Of a DNA stretch of 64,000 nucleotides, positions 1 to 8,560 are shown in pieces (position 1 is the first letter of the stretch; every line of letters starts with the position of its first letter). Origin of the DNA: Rhodobacterales bacterium HTCC2255 (GTDB lineage Bacteria; Pseudomonadota; Alphaproteobacteria; Rhodobacterales; Rhodobacteraceae); assembly GCA_000153745.1 (NCBI GenBank), contig DS022282.1:230027-294026 (forward strand). Reading direction: 5' to 3'. The notes below the pieces were generated by a model that was not told the DNA's origin, did no database searches, and saw only the letters and a program-made list of their open reading frames with translations. The position numbers and the translations under genes were made by a program.

Positions 1-263
<263 letters not shown>

Positions 264-371
264 TGTCTTTTAACATGTTGTAAAGTATGTATTTATATGA
301 AAGTTAACATAATATATATTATCGGATATCGTTATTGTAATTAAAAGCTATATGTATATATGCTCCCTCAT

Positions 372-1643
372 TCAATCGATGCTTAAACCACTTGGTACAG
401 ACTTTGGAATACCAATACGCTCTATGGTATCTCCTGTAAGCGTACCCATAAATAAAACCAAATCGTTTATTTCGGAATCAGATAATTTAATTGGTTCGAT
501 ATCAATAAAAGAACTTTGTCTAATCATCTCTCTAACATCTTCCTGAATAATAAAATCATTCATATTTAAATGCTGAATACTTGGTAGACTTACATATTCT
601 TGTTTCCACAGCCCCTTCTCTTTTAATGGATTTAAATGATGTTGAATGATTCCTTTAAGATCAGGATATGCACCATTATGACCATATGGAGCTGAAAGTT
701 TAATATTTCTTAACATTGGAGTTCTAAATCTATATGCATCTGACAAATCATCTGTCTCAGCCATATGGCCGGTATCTCTGGGTAAAGGATCAAAAATTCT
801 AGTTCTACCTGGCCCAAATGATGGAAGACTTATTGAATAAAACTTTTGGTCTGAAAGTAATTTTCCATTATGACAATCATTACATTTGGCTTTGCCAAAA
901 AATAAATTCATACCTGATTTTTCAGAATTTGTTAAAATCATTTTGTTTCCAGATATAAATTTGTCATATCTTGAGTCATTAGATTTCCACTCAGTCGATA
1001 TGAACGCCGCTAAAGCATTTGCAATATCGACAATATTTACCTGAGTATAATGACTAATATGTTCATATGAGCTAACAAATTTGGATCCATAATCATTAAT
1101 ATTCCGCACCCTTTTTGCTATAATTGGCCATGGAGCGTCTATTCGATCATGTGCTGCACCTGCCACGTCATTTTCACCAGGGTTTCCGGCCATTTCAAAT
1201 TGAGAAACCAGTGGAAATATTGCTTGAGCTGCTAATATTGAATCAAATCCAACTGGCAACCATTCTTCAGCTGGGCTATCAAATATATTTTCATATGTAT
1301 CTTTTTTTGATAATCTGCCATCATGAAATAAAACATTTATATCTTTTGAGCCTAAGTTCCATAAAGCTGTAGAGTTTCGTGGTATTCTTTTTTTTATTAA
1401 ATCACTTCCAACTGTTCGTTTCGGTCCTAGTCCTACACCCCCCTCACCTATCCCCAGAGGCAATCCATCGCTTGTGCCATGTTTTGGATGGTGACAAGTA
1501 CCACAAGAAATATTTCTATTTCCTGATAAAATTTTATCATAAAACAAGAGTTGCCCAAGTTGAATCTGATCAGGTGTAAATGTTGGAAAATCATCATCAG
1601 TTAATGCTTGTGGTAATTTATTAGCTTCAGCTATACCAGACAT
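372..1643 (-). CDS. Di-heme cytochrome c peroxidase (CcpA/MauG family)
   Basis: Predicted periplasmic di-heme c-type protein of the bacterial cytochrome c peroxidase/MauG family, 423 residues from the ATG at 1643. Two heme-attachment motifs are visible: CGTCH at about residues 47-51 and CNDCH at about 254-258. Other family segments are LGQLLFYDKILSGN before heme 1, LFHDGRLS, and RFRTPMLRNIKLSAPYGHNG near the C-terminus. Members reduce peroxide or oxidise a protein cofactor; the substrate here is unknown. The start is unresolved. The same frame stays open upstream and encodes a hydrophobic stretch (LIILLLMSG) ending in AEA that looks like a signal peptide, but no ATG, GTG or TTG precedes it before the frame runs into the divergent Sel1 gene. 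Confidence 0.8.
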   Translation of the reverse strand: MSGIAEANKLPQALTDDDFPTFTPDQIQLGQLLFYDKILSGNRNISCGTCHHPKHGTSDGLPLGIGEGGVGLGPKRTVGSDLIKKRIPRNSTALWNLGSKDINVLFHDGRLSKKDTYENIFDSPAEEWLPVGFDSILAAQAIFPLVSQFEMAGNPGENDVAGAAHDRIDAPWPIIAKRVRNINDYGSKFVSSYEHISHYTQVNIVDIANALAAFISTEWKSNDSRYDKFISGNKMILTNSEKSGMNLFFGKAKCNDCHNGKLLSDQKFYSISLPSFGPGRTRIFDPLPRDTGHMAETDDLSDAYRFRTPMLRNIKLSAPYGHNGAYPDLKGIIQHHLNPLKEKGLWKQEYVSLPSIQHLNMNDFIIQEDVREMIRQSSFIDIEPIKLSDSEINDLVLFMGTLTGDTIERIGIPKSVPSGLSID

Positions 1644-1661
1644 TAAAAGTAGGATTATTAG

Positions 1662-2132
1662 ATGCGATATATACTGATATTTTTTATGATTATTTCCACG
1701 CCTTGCTTTGCGGGCATCGAAAAAGCTCGTGACCTTATGGAAAGTGGAGATTTTAAAGAGGCCTACAATGAATTGTTGCCCGCTGCACGATCTGGTAACG
1801 CTGATGCTGAAGAACTTATTGGCGTAATGTACGCAATGGGACAAGGCGTTGAAAAAGATGATCAAAGAGCTTTTGAATGGTATTTGCGCGCGTCTATGAA
1901 GGGTCATCCAGGAGCCCAATCCGGGATTGGATGGTACTATGAGGTTGGTCGTGGTGTCGTTGGTATAGATTTGGTCAGATCTTATATGTGGTATACCCTT
2001 AGTGCAATCGGAGGTGACCCTGACGCAGCTATCTCGCTGGAAGAGGTAGTTAAAAAAATGTCTAAAGAAGAAATTAATAAAGCTCATATTTTGGTCAATG
2101 ATTATAAAGTTTGGATGTATCCATTTAGATAA
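1662..2132 (+). CDS. Secreted Sel1-repeat (TPR-like) protein
   Basis: A 156-residue exported protein. The first 17 residues (MRYILIFFMIISTPCFA) form a typical signal peptide. It is followed by Sel1/TPR-like repeats: A-EELIGVMYAMGQGVEKDDQRAFEWYLRAS at about residues 49-79 and AQSGIGWYYEVGRGVVGIDLVRSYMWYTLSA at about 86-116. Sel1 repeats act as protein-interaction scaffolds; the partner is unknown. The ATG at 1662 is supported by a Shine-Dalgarno-like AGGA 8 bases upstream. It is divergent from the di-heme peroxidase with only 18 bases between the two start codons, so the two may share a control region or a periplasmic function. It ends at a strong bidirectional hairpin. Confidence 0.85.
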   Translation: MRYILIFFMIISTPCFAGIEKARDLMESGDFKEAYNELLPAARSGNADAEELIGVMYAMGQGVEKDDQRAFEWYLRASMKGHPGAQSGIGWYYEVGRGVVGIDLVRSYMWYTLSAIGGDPDAAISLEEVVKKMSKEEINKAHILVNDYKVWMYPFR

Positions 2133-2141
2133 AGTTTTTAT

Positions 2142-2170
2142 TTAAGAGCGCGGAAAATCCGCGCTCTTAA
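2142..2170. terminator. Bidirectional hairpin terminator between sel1 and dctP
   Basis: A perfect 13-bp inverted repeat (2142-2154 with 2158-2170, GC-rich core AGAGCGCGG/CCGCGCTCT) with a three-base loop. It lies between two convergent genes and would serve both the Sel1 gene and the TRAP operon ending at 2176. Confidence 0.85.
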
Positions 2171-2175
2171 GTGTA

Positions 2176-3237
2176 CTAATTTAAGTCAGCGGCACGAGCA
2201 CTTCCGACTTCTGAGTTTGCTTCACTTACAGCATCGGTAAGTGCAGTAAATATCTCATCACCACGATTTACGTTATTTTTAAACCAATCATAAACTGGTG
2301 TTGCTGCTTCTGCAAAAGCAGCTTTTTGTGAAGGCGTTGGAACATATAAGTCTCCACCACCGGCTACAAAGTCTGCATATGCTTGAATTGATTTACGTTT
2401 AGGTGAAGCAAATGTTGCTTGTTGAAGAGCATAAAAACCATCATTTACAACTGCACGCATATCTTCCGGCATTGATGTGAAGGTTTTGTTAGACATCCAC
2501 CATAGTGCACCCATATATGCGTGACCATCTAATGTTACATATTGTAATCCAGCATCTGGAAATTTCATACCCATAATATCAGTGATGCCATTTTTAGAAC
2601 CTTCTACTACACCAGTTTGGAATGATGTAAATAATTCAGGCCATGGGATTGGAGTTGGGGAAGCACCTAGTGCTTTAACCAATTCTTGAGGTAAATCAGC
2701 AACAACAGTTCTTATTTTTAGCCCTGCCATATCGCTTGGCTCAGCAACTCTACGACGAGTATTAGCAAAGTTTCTCCAACCACCAGTATTACCAATAGTC
2801 ATTAAACGTATTGAATCATCAGAATCCTCAAGTGCCATTGAGCGCATTTTTCTAGTAAAATCTCCAGATAAAACATGTTCCGCTATGCGGTCATCTGCCA
2901 TTAAGTATGGTAAATCTAGAACTTGTACATATGGGAATATGCCTGCAGCGCCACCAGATGTAGAAATATAAACATCTATGGATCCATCAGCTACGCCTTG
3001 TAAACATTCAGCGCCATTTGAGCAAAGTTGGGTACCAATAAATAATTCAACTTCTATTGCTCCGTTAGATGCTGCTTCTACGTAATTTTTAAATACGACA
3101 AGACCATCATAATCCTCATCATTTTCATTTGAATTCGCAGTTGCACGAATTTTAAAAGTGTCTGCAACAACACCAGTAAATGATGAACCTGCTAAGATAG
3201 CAGCTATTGTTAAAGTTTTAATTGTTTTTGTGAGCAT
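2176..3237 (-). CDS. dctP: TRAP transporter periplasmic substrate-binding protein (DctP family)
   Basis: Periplasmic solute receptor of a TRAP transporter, 353 residues. It has a signal peptide (MLTKTIKTLTIAAILAGSSFTGVVA) and the DctP-family core. The conserved binding-site region includes LKIRTVVADLPQELVKALGASPTPIPWPELFTSFQTGVVEG at about residues 185-225, whose family arginine (IRT) binds a carboxylate or similar anion. The ATG at 3237 is chosen because GGGAGGAAC sits just upstream; an upstream in-frame start would add 11 residues. It is the last gene of a six-gene operon with the small and large TRAP membrane subunits and three oxidative enzymes, suggesting the ligand is the substrate of those enzymes, perhaps an organosulfonate rather than a C4-dicarboxylate (inference). 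Confidence 0.9.
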   Translation of the reverse strand: MLTKTIKTLTIAAILAGSSFTGVVADTFKIRATANSNENDEDYDGLVVFKNYVEAASNGAIEVELFIGTQLCSNGAECLQGVADGSIDVYISTSGGAAGIFPYVQVLDLPYLMADDRIAEHVLSGDFTRKMRSMALEDSDDSIRLMTIGNTGGWRNFANTRRRVAEPSDMAGLKIRTVVADLPQELVKALGASPTPIPWPELFTSFQTGVVEGSKNGITDIMGMKFPDAGLQYVTLDGHAYMGALWWMSNKTFTSMPEDMRAVVNDGFYALQQATFASPKRKSIQAYADFVAGGGDLYVPTPSQKAAFAEAATPVYDWFKNNVNRGDEIFTALTDAVSEANSEVGSARAADLN

Positions 3238-3259
3238 TTTGTTCCTCCCTAATACTCGT

Positions 3260-4549
3260 TTATTGTACAAAGCCTGTAAGCCTTGGTATAGTCATTGAAA
3301 GCGCAGGTATGTATGTGATTAAAAAAATCACAACGATTTCTACCGCCAGAAACGGTAGTATCGCTTTTGCAATTGCTTCGACGCGCTCGCCCGAAACTGC
3401 AGATGCAACAAAAAGTACTAATCCCATTGGTGGTGTCGCCAGTCCAACTGTTAGATTAACACTCATAATAATAGCAAAATGGATTGGATCTATTCCTAAA
3501 TTTATAAAAATTGGACCTAAAATTGGGCCTAGGATGATTATTGCAGGCCCGGCATCCAAAAACATTCCTACTATGAAAAGTAAAATATTAATTAAAAATA
3601 ATAATAATAGTGGGTTACTCGTTAGTGTAAGTATAAAAGCCGCTAATTGCTCAGGTGCATGACTAAGGCTAACAACAGTTTTGAATGCCATTGCGGCACC
3701 AACCAAAAGTAATACTACAGATGATGTTATTCCTGCTCTAGTTATCACACCCGACAAATCACTAATCTTCAAACTTCGTAATACAAATATTCCAATGAAT
3801 AATGCGTATGCAACGGCAACAGCGGCCGCTTCAGTTGGAGTAAATATCCCACCTAGAATACCACCAAGAATAATTACAGGCGTTAATAAAGGAAAAAATG
3901 CTTTTAAACTTGCTTTTCCTCGTTCTGGCCACGTATATTTATTAGTTGCTATTGGAAAATCATATTTATTGGCCATGAATTTGACCATTAACATTAATCC
4001 AATACCAACCATGGCTCCTGGTATAACACCAGCTAAAAATAATGCTGCTACGCTTTCTCCCATTACATATGCGTATATAATCATAATACCAGAAGGTGGT
4101 ATGATTGGGCCTATTACAGAACTTGCTGCGGTAATAGCTGCTGCAAATTTCCTTGAATATCCCTGTTTTTCCATGGCTGGAATTAACATTGAACCCAGAG
4201 CAGAAGTATCTGCAACTGCTGAGCCTGACAATCCAGCAAATAACATGGATGATAAAACATTTACATGCGCTAACCCGCCCCTTAGGTGCCCCATAAATGC
4301 TTGAGAGAATTCTACAAGACGCATGGTTATTCCCCCCCTGTTCATAAGCTCACCCGCGAGCATGAAAAAAGGGATTGCCATTAAAGGAAAACTATCAATT
4401 CCATTATATACGTTTCTATACAATAAAGTGATGTCTCGTTCTTGACCATTCAAATATAAAAGTAGACCTGGAGCAGCTAAAAGGCCAAAGAAGACAGGTA
4501 AACCAATTAGTAGAAAAAACAAAAATACAGGTAAAAACCAAATCAACAT
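3260..4549 (-). CDS. dctM: TRAP transporter large membrane subunit (DctM family)
   Basis: Large transmembrane subunit of a TRAP transporter, 429 residues with about 12 hydrophobic segments. It carries the DctM signatures SSMLFAGLSGSAVADTSALGSMLIPAM and ASSVIGPIIPPSGIMIIYA in the first half, and GMFLDAGPAIIILGPILGPI and NLTVGLATPPMGLVLFV in the second. It uses a sodium or proton gradient to import the ligand delivered by DctP. Its ATG overlaps the stop codon of the dctQ gene in a TAATG arrangement, indicating translational coupling; dctP follows 22 bases after the stop. Confidence 0.93.
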   Translation of the reverse strand: MLIWFLPVFLFFLLIGLPVFFGLLAAPGLLLYLNGQERDITLLYRNVYNGIDSFPLMAIPFFMLAGELMNRGGITMRLVEFSQAFMGHLRGGLAHVNVLSSMLFAGLSGSAVADTSALGSMLIPAMEKQGYSRKFAAAITAASSVIGPIIPPSGIMIIYAYVMGESVAALFLAGVIPGAMVGIGLMLMVKFMANKYDFPIATNKYTWPERGKASLKAFFPLLTPVIILGGILGGIFTPTEAAAVAVAYALFIGIFVLRSLKISDLSGVITRAGITSSVVLLLVGAAMAFKTVVSLSHAPEQLAAFILTLTSNPLLLLFLINILLFIVGMFLDAGPAIIILGPILGPIFINLGIDPIHFAIIMSVNLTVGLATPPMGLVLFVASAVSGERVEAIAKAILPFLAVEIVVIFLITYIPALSMTIPRLTGFVQ

Positions 4550-5157
4550 TATGTAATCTCCATGCTTGTATCATCATGGATTTTTGGTAGTAAATTACCT
4601 TTACCTAGTTTAAAAATTATATTTCTTCCTATTAATTCTAAATTTACCAGTATTAATAATACACACCCAATTAACAAAGACATCATCATCCAAGATCTTG
4701 GTATTCTGTACCAATTTTGTAAATCGATAGACACTGGGATATACAAAGATGCTGTAGCAAACCTTCCACCGAAGCCTGTTACTTCTGCATATCCAATTTG
4801 AACTGAAGTAATCAACACAAGTAAAGATAATAATAAAAGAACCATGGATAATATTACATTAATAATGCTTGGAATAAATTGATTTATGAAATCAATAGCA
4901 ACAAATCCACCACGTCTAAAAGCTGTTGGAGCCATTAGTCCTGTCATCCATAACATGCAAAATCTTGCAGCTTCATCTGGCCAAGGGAGTGCATTGTTCA
5001 GAATATATCTGAAAAATACTTGAATTAAAATTGCAACAACCATTAAGACTACTGCTAATACTCCAAGGTTTCTGCAAATTCTTAGAATAAAATTGTTAAA
5101 TTTACATAACACTTGCATGATAAATATCAACAAAGACATATTTTGCATTCCCCCCAT
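4549..5157 (-). CDS. dctQ: TRAP transporter small membrane subunit (DctQ family)
   Basis: Small membrane subunit of the TRAP transporter, about 200 residues with four hydrophobic segments. It has the DctQ-type motif QVFFRYILNNALPWPDEAARFCMLWMTGLMAPTAFRRGGFVAIDF at about residues 45-90. It stabilises the DctM subunit. The start is uncertain: ATGs at 5157, 5148 and 5139 are all in frame, and a G-rich stretch that could act as ribosome site fits the ATG at 5139 best. It lies 22 bases downstream of the flavin reductase gene and is translationally coupled to dctM. Confidence 0.88.
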   Translation of the reverse strand: MGGMQNMSLLIFIMQVLCKFNNFILRICRNLGVLAVVLMVVAILIQVFFRYILNNALPWPDEAARFCMLWMTGLMAPTAFRRGGFVAIDFINQFIPSIINVILSMVLLLLSLLVLITSVQIGYAEVTGFGGRFATASLYIPVSIDLQNWYRIPRSWMMMSLLIGCVLLILVNLELIGRNIIFKLGKGNLLPKIHDDTSMEIT

Positions 5158-5179
5158 CTATAAATGTAAGCATTTCTAT

Positions 5180-5686
5180 TCATTTTCCTAGTTCTTTAGA
5201 TTTAATTTCTCCAAATTCACCAGAATAAAATGATAATGCATTACCTGTACTTTCAAGAGCATTGTCTACTTTTCCTATAATGATTTTATGATCGCCTGCA
5301 TCATGCATATCAAATTTGCGACAATGAAATCTTGCCAAGCAATTATCAATTAAAGGAACACCCTCATTTGATGTGCTGTGTGCAATTGTATCAAAAGCAT
5401 TTTTATTTTTAACAAATTCACTACATAATTGATATTGATCAGAGTTAAGTACATGAACTGCAAAATATTCTGCAGCTTCAAAATATTTAAATCTTGAAGA
5501 TTTTTTATCAGGAGCCCACATAATTAAAGCAGGATCTAACGAAATAGATGAAAAACTGTTTACTGTCATGCCAATATGGCCGTCTAAACTATCACATGAA
5601 ACAATGGTTACTCCTGTTGCAAATCTACTAAATGCATTACGTAGCATTTTTGTATTACTAGAATTAGGTGTGAATTCCGTAAACAT
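5180..5686 (-). CDS. Flavin reductase (NAD(P)H:FMN, HpaC/DIM6 family), SmoA-like
   Basis: A 168-residue flavin reductase-like protein of the FMN-binding split-barrel family. The family signature is clear: LRNAFSRFATGVTIVSC near the N-terminus, GMTVNSFSSISLDPALIMW, then FAVHVLNSDQ. Such proteins make free reduced flavin for a two-component monooxygenase. The ATG at 5686 is preceded by TGGAGG at an ideal distance, whereas the in-frame ATG at 5707 has no ribosome site. It sits in one operon with an SsuD-like monooxygenase and an aldo/keto reductase, so it most probably supplies FMNH2 to that monooxygenase. This matches the role of SmoA in the oxidative sulfoquinovose pathway (inference). Confidence 0.85.
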   Translation of the reverse strand: MFTEFTPNSSNTKMLRNAFSRFATGVTIVSCDSLDGHIGMTVNSFSSISLDPALIMWAPDKKSSRFKYFEAAEYFAVHVLNSDQYQLCSEFVKNKNAFDTIAHSTSNEGVPLIDNCLARFHCRKFDMHDAGDHKIIIGKVDNALESTGNALSFYSGEFGEIKSKELGK

Positions 5687-5706
5687 GTCTATGCCTCCAT
5701 CGGCCA

Positions 5707-6597
5707 TTATGCCACTTCCCTACCTAGTGCTGCAGTATATAAATCAAACCATGTAATTCGATCCATTTTAACTTTAAGTGCATCACTTATTCTTAAAATT
5801 CGGTCGATATTATTAGTTCCCATAATTGGAATTATATTAGCTGGATGACTTAATAAAAACGATATAGCTACTGCCGAGCGATCTACGTTATGTTGCAATC
5901 CAATTTGATCCATTTTTTCTGTAAGTTCGGAGTTCCCAGTCATTAGTTTACCGCCACCTAATGGCGACCATGCCATAATTGGCGATGCATTTTTTTGATG
6001 AAAAGCAACATCTCCATTTGAAAAAGCATCGACAGATTGCAAAGATAATTCTATTTGATTTGTATATAGTTTATTAACCATACCAGATTGCAATAATTCC
6101 CAATCATATGGTTTGAAATTTGATACACCTACCGCACCAACTTTTCCAGATTTGATCAATGCATCAAGAGCATGACCTGTTTCATTATGATCCATATAAG
6201 GATCAGGTCTATGAATTAACAACATATCTATATGGTCAATGTTCATATTTTTTAATGATGAATTTACAGATGCATCGATATGTTTTTTTGATGTATCGTA
6301 ATACTTAACAGGTACATCTGCATATTTTCCACATGGTGCAACTATTCCACATTTTGTAACAATTTCAATTTTATTTCTTAAAGATTTGTCTTCTTTTAAT
6401 GCTAGACCAAACATTTCCTCTGCAGAATAATCACCGTAAATATCCGCCTGGTCAAATGTTGTAATACCTTGTTCGAGACATAAGTTAATTTTATCTTTTA
6501 CAGATTTAACACCATTATTTTCACCATCGGCTAGGCGCCACATTCCATATATGATTTGACTAAATTCTAATGTGTCGTTTATCTTAATTCTATTCAT
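5707..6597 (-). CDS. Aldo/keto reductase, SmoB-like candidate
   Basis: A 296-residue NAD(P)H-dependent aldo/keto reductase of the YdhF-like group. The catalytic tetrad is visible: Asp and Tyr in FDQADIYGDYSAEEMFG (about residues 49-65), Lys in IEIVTKCGI and His in IDMLLIHRPDPYMD. The coenzyme-binding ends include GAVGVSNFKPYDWELL, WSPLGGGKL and PIMGTNNIDRI. It would reduce an aldehyde, plausibly the one released when the neighbouring monooxygenase removes sulfite from a CH2-sulfonate. In sulfo-SMO pathways the reductase SmoB does this with 6-dehydroglucose. It is coupled to the gene upstream by a TAATG overlap. The substrate is inferred. Confidence 0.85.
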   Translation of the reverse strand: MNRIKINDTLEFSQIIYGMWRLADGENNGVKSVKDKINLCLEQGITTFDQADIYGDYSAEEMFGLALKEDKSLRNKIEIVTKCGIVAPCGKYADVPVKYYDTSKKHIDASVNSSLKNMNIDHIDMLLIHRPDPYMDHNETGHALDALIKSGKVGAVGVSNFKPYDWELLQSGMVNKLYTNQIELSLQSVDAFSNGDVAFHQKNASPIMAWSPLGGGKLMTGNSELTEKMDQIGLQHNVDRSAVAISFLLSHPANIIPIMGTNNIDRILRISDALKVKMDRITWFDLYTAALGREVA

Positions 6598-7751
6598 TAT
6601 TTTCTAATTCCTATACCTAGAGGTGTTGAAGGAGTTTCATTTGGAACACGCCCATAAACATTTGGTAGTGAACATGTTTTAAGATATGGTAAAACTTTAG
6701 AACCGAAATGTTTTGCTTCATCAATGTGCGGATAACCCGAAAAAATAAAAGCTCTTATACCCATTTTTTCGTATTCATCTATCTTAGACAATATTTGATC
6801 TGATGATCCGACTAACGCTGCTCCACACCCAGAACGAGCACGCCCTACTCCAGTCCATAGGTTTGGTTCTATATAACCATATTTATCAGCAATCTCTCTA
6901 TTTTTTGATTGATGTGAAACTCCCAAAGATGTCGAGTCTAATGCCCTATCACGTATCATTTTGCCATATTCATCATCTAATTTTGATGTTATGTATTCTG
7001 CATATTCTTGTGCCTCTTGCTCAGTATCACGTACTATAACATGCACTCTTAGACCATAATCTAATGTTCTTTTATATTTTTTTGCAATATCATTAACTGC
7101 TCGCATACGATTTGCTAGCTCTTCTTTTTTTTCTGGCCACATTAAGTATACATCACAATGTTCGCCGCAAAGCTCTAATGCTGAAGGTGAATAACCCCCA
7201 AAATATAATAATGGACCATTTTTTTGATAAGGAACCACAGGTGAAGTATCAATATTTTCAAAATTATATATATTACCTTTGTGATTTATAAAATCTTTTG
7301 TCCAAGCCTGTTTCAAAATTTCGACAACTTCTCGGGACCTTTGATATCTATATGTACTGTCTTCTGTTTGCCCAGGGAAATCAGAACTTATTATATTTAT
7401 TGTCAATCTGCCACTTAACATGTGATCGAGTGTCGCAATTGTTCTCGCAAGCATAATTGGCTGCATTTCGCCACATCTAACAGCAGCAAGTAAATTGATA
7501 TCAGTTGTTAAAGGTGCACAACCTGCGACAAACGATAAAGTATCTTGCCCTACTTGATAAGATGAAGGACATAGAATGTTATTAAATTTATGTTTCTCAG
7601 CTTCTGTGACAATTTTGGAACAATGATCCCAGCTTGATCTTAAATTTCCATCTGGAACGCCTAGAAATTGATAATCATCTGAACAGAGTGCCGAAAACCA
7701 TGAAATTTCACTTGAATCTAGATTTGATGATTTGATTGGCACGACGGTCAT
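6597..7751 (-). CDS. LLM-class flavin-dependent monooxygenase, SsuD/SmoC-like sulfonate monooxygenase
   Basis: A 384-residue luciferase-like FMNH2-dependent monooxygenase resembling alkanesulfonate monooxygenase SsuD. It shows ARTIATLDHMLSGRLTINIISSDFPGQTE (about residues 102-130), the YFGGYSPSALELC strand and the SsuD-type segment GVGRARSGCGAALVGSSDQI near residue 300. SsuD relatives cleave a C-sulfonate bond to give aldehyde and sulfite. Co-transcription with a flavin reductase, an aldo/keto reductase and a TRAP importer supports oxidative desulfonation of an imported sulfonate; sulfoquinovose is the leading candidate because this enzyme trio matches SmoA-SmoB-SmoC. It is the first gene of the operon and diverges from a GntR regulator. 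Confidence 0.85.
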   Translation of the reverse strand: MTVVPIKSSNLDSSEISWFSALCSDDYQFLGVPDGNLRSSWDHCSKIVTEAEKHKFNNILCPSSYQVGQDTLSFVAGCAPLTTDINLLAAVRCGEMQPIMLARTIATLDHMLSGRLTINIISSDFPGQTEDSTYRYQRSREVVEILKQAWTKDFINHKGNIYNFENIDTSPVVPYQKNGPLLYFGGYSPSALELCGEHCDVYLMWPEKKEELANRMRAVNDIAKKYKRTLDYGLRVHVIVRDTEQEAQEYAEYITSKLDDEYGKMIRDRALDSTSLGVSHQSKNREIADKYGYIEPNLWTGVGRARSGCGAALVGSSDQILSKIDEYEKMGIRAFIFSGYPHIDEAKHFGSKVLPYLKTCSLPNVYGRVPNETPSTPLGIGIRK

Positions 7752-7778
7752 TATATTTACTTTCAGTAATTGTTAGGG

Positions 7779-7810
7779 ATTGATTAGCATCCCAAACTAT
7801 GTAAATCAAT
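7779..7810. promoter_or_regulatory. Candidate operator in the divergent promoter region
   Basis: The 90-base gap between the monooxygenase operon and the GntR gene contains ATTGATT at 7779-7785 and its exact inverse AATCAAT at 7804-7810, 18 bases apart. A further ATCAAT copy follows at about 7816. The position suits a site for the adjacent GntR regulator, but short AT-rich repeats also arise by chance. Confidence 0.3.
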
Positions 7811-7841
7811 GGTGTATCAATTTTAGGTTTTGAGATTAATA

Positions 7842-8552
7842 ATGATTACTTCAAATGAAAATTTTTATAATTTACCAAAATATATACAAATATCTGAATT
7901 GTTAATACGAGATATTGTGTCTGGAAGATTAATCGATGGAGAAAGATTACCACCAGAAAGAGTGCTGGCTAGCACCCTAAATGTAACAGTAACAACACTG
8001 CGTAAGTCACTGAAAGTAATAGCTAAAAAAGGAATGATTAAACAAATTCAAGGATCTGGTAACTATGTATGTCATGGTGTTAAGGATGACAGTGTTTATG
8101 CTATGTTTAGACTTGAATTGCTTGATGGTGGAGGATTACCAAGCGCAAAATTCATTGAAATAAAGCAATTAGATAAACCCTCAAATATTCCAGACTTTGG
8201 AACATCAAGCAAAGCTACAAGAATGCGAAGAATAAGATATCTAAATAAAACAATCATAGGACTTGAAGAAATTTGGTTAGATTCTGATGAAGGAATTGTT
8301 AAAAAAAATCAAGTATCAGATTCGCTGTATCATTATTATAGGACACGGTTAGGTTTTTGGATAACACATGCAGAAGATAGGGTAAGTATTAAGCCCCTTC
8401 CCGATTGGACACCTAAGGATTTTTCTTTGCCTCATGGTACTATTACAGGTTTTATAGAACGATTTAGTTGGTCTGAGAAATCAAAGCCAATTGAATATTC
8501 AAAAACGTGGTACGATACAAATAACGCACATTATGTGCAAAGATTAAAATAG
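7842..8552 (+). CDS. GntR-family regulator (HutC/UTRA type)
   Basis: A 236-residue regulator with an N-terminal GntR winged helix (LPKYIQISELLIRDIVSGRLIDGERLPPERVLASTLNVTVTTLRKSLKVIAKKGMIKQIQGSGNYV, about residues 10-75). A C-terminal UTRA-like effector domain begins near VYAMFRLELLDGGGLPSAKFIEI. UTRA domains bind small ligands, often sugars or their derivatives. The ATG at 7842 is preferred over a TTG 12 bases upstream. The gene is divergent from the monooxygenase-TRAP operon and 8 bases from the Gfo/Idh gene, so it likely represses both until the substrate or a product appears. SmoR/SmoD-like in role by context only. Confidence 0.85.
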   Translation: MITSNENFYNLPKYIQISELLIRDIVSGRLIDGERLPPERVLASTLNVTVTTLRKSLKVIAKKGMIKQIQGSGNYVCHGVKDDSVYAMFRLELLDGGGLPSAKFIEIKQLDKPSNIPDFGTSSKATRMRRIRYLNKTIIGLEEIWLDSDEGIVKKNQVSDSLYHYYRTRLGFWITHAEDRVSIKPLPDWTPKDFSLPHGTITGFIERFSWSEKSKPIEYSKTWYDTNNAHYVQRLK

Positions 8553-8560
8553 GAATTTTT

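Noticed and set aside
1644-2087. Long N-terminal extension of the di-heme peroxidase frame
   Set aside because: It is antisense to the well-supported Sel1-repeat gene, which has a signal peptide and ribosome site, and the extension has no domain or peroxidase similarity.
3681-4304. 207-residue open frame on the plus strand inside dctM
   Set aside because: It is exactly antisense to conserved DctM transmembrane motifs, with a composition (Pro, Ile, Asn, Thr rich) expected from reading a membrane gene backwards. The same holds for 21728-22300 within livK and 46659-47144 within dctB.
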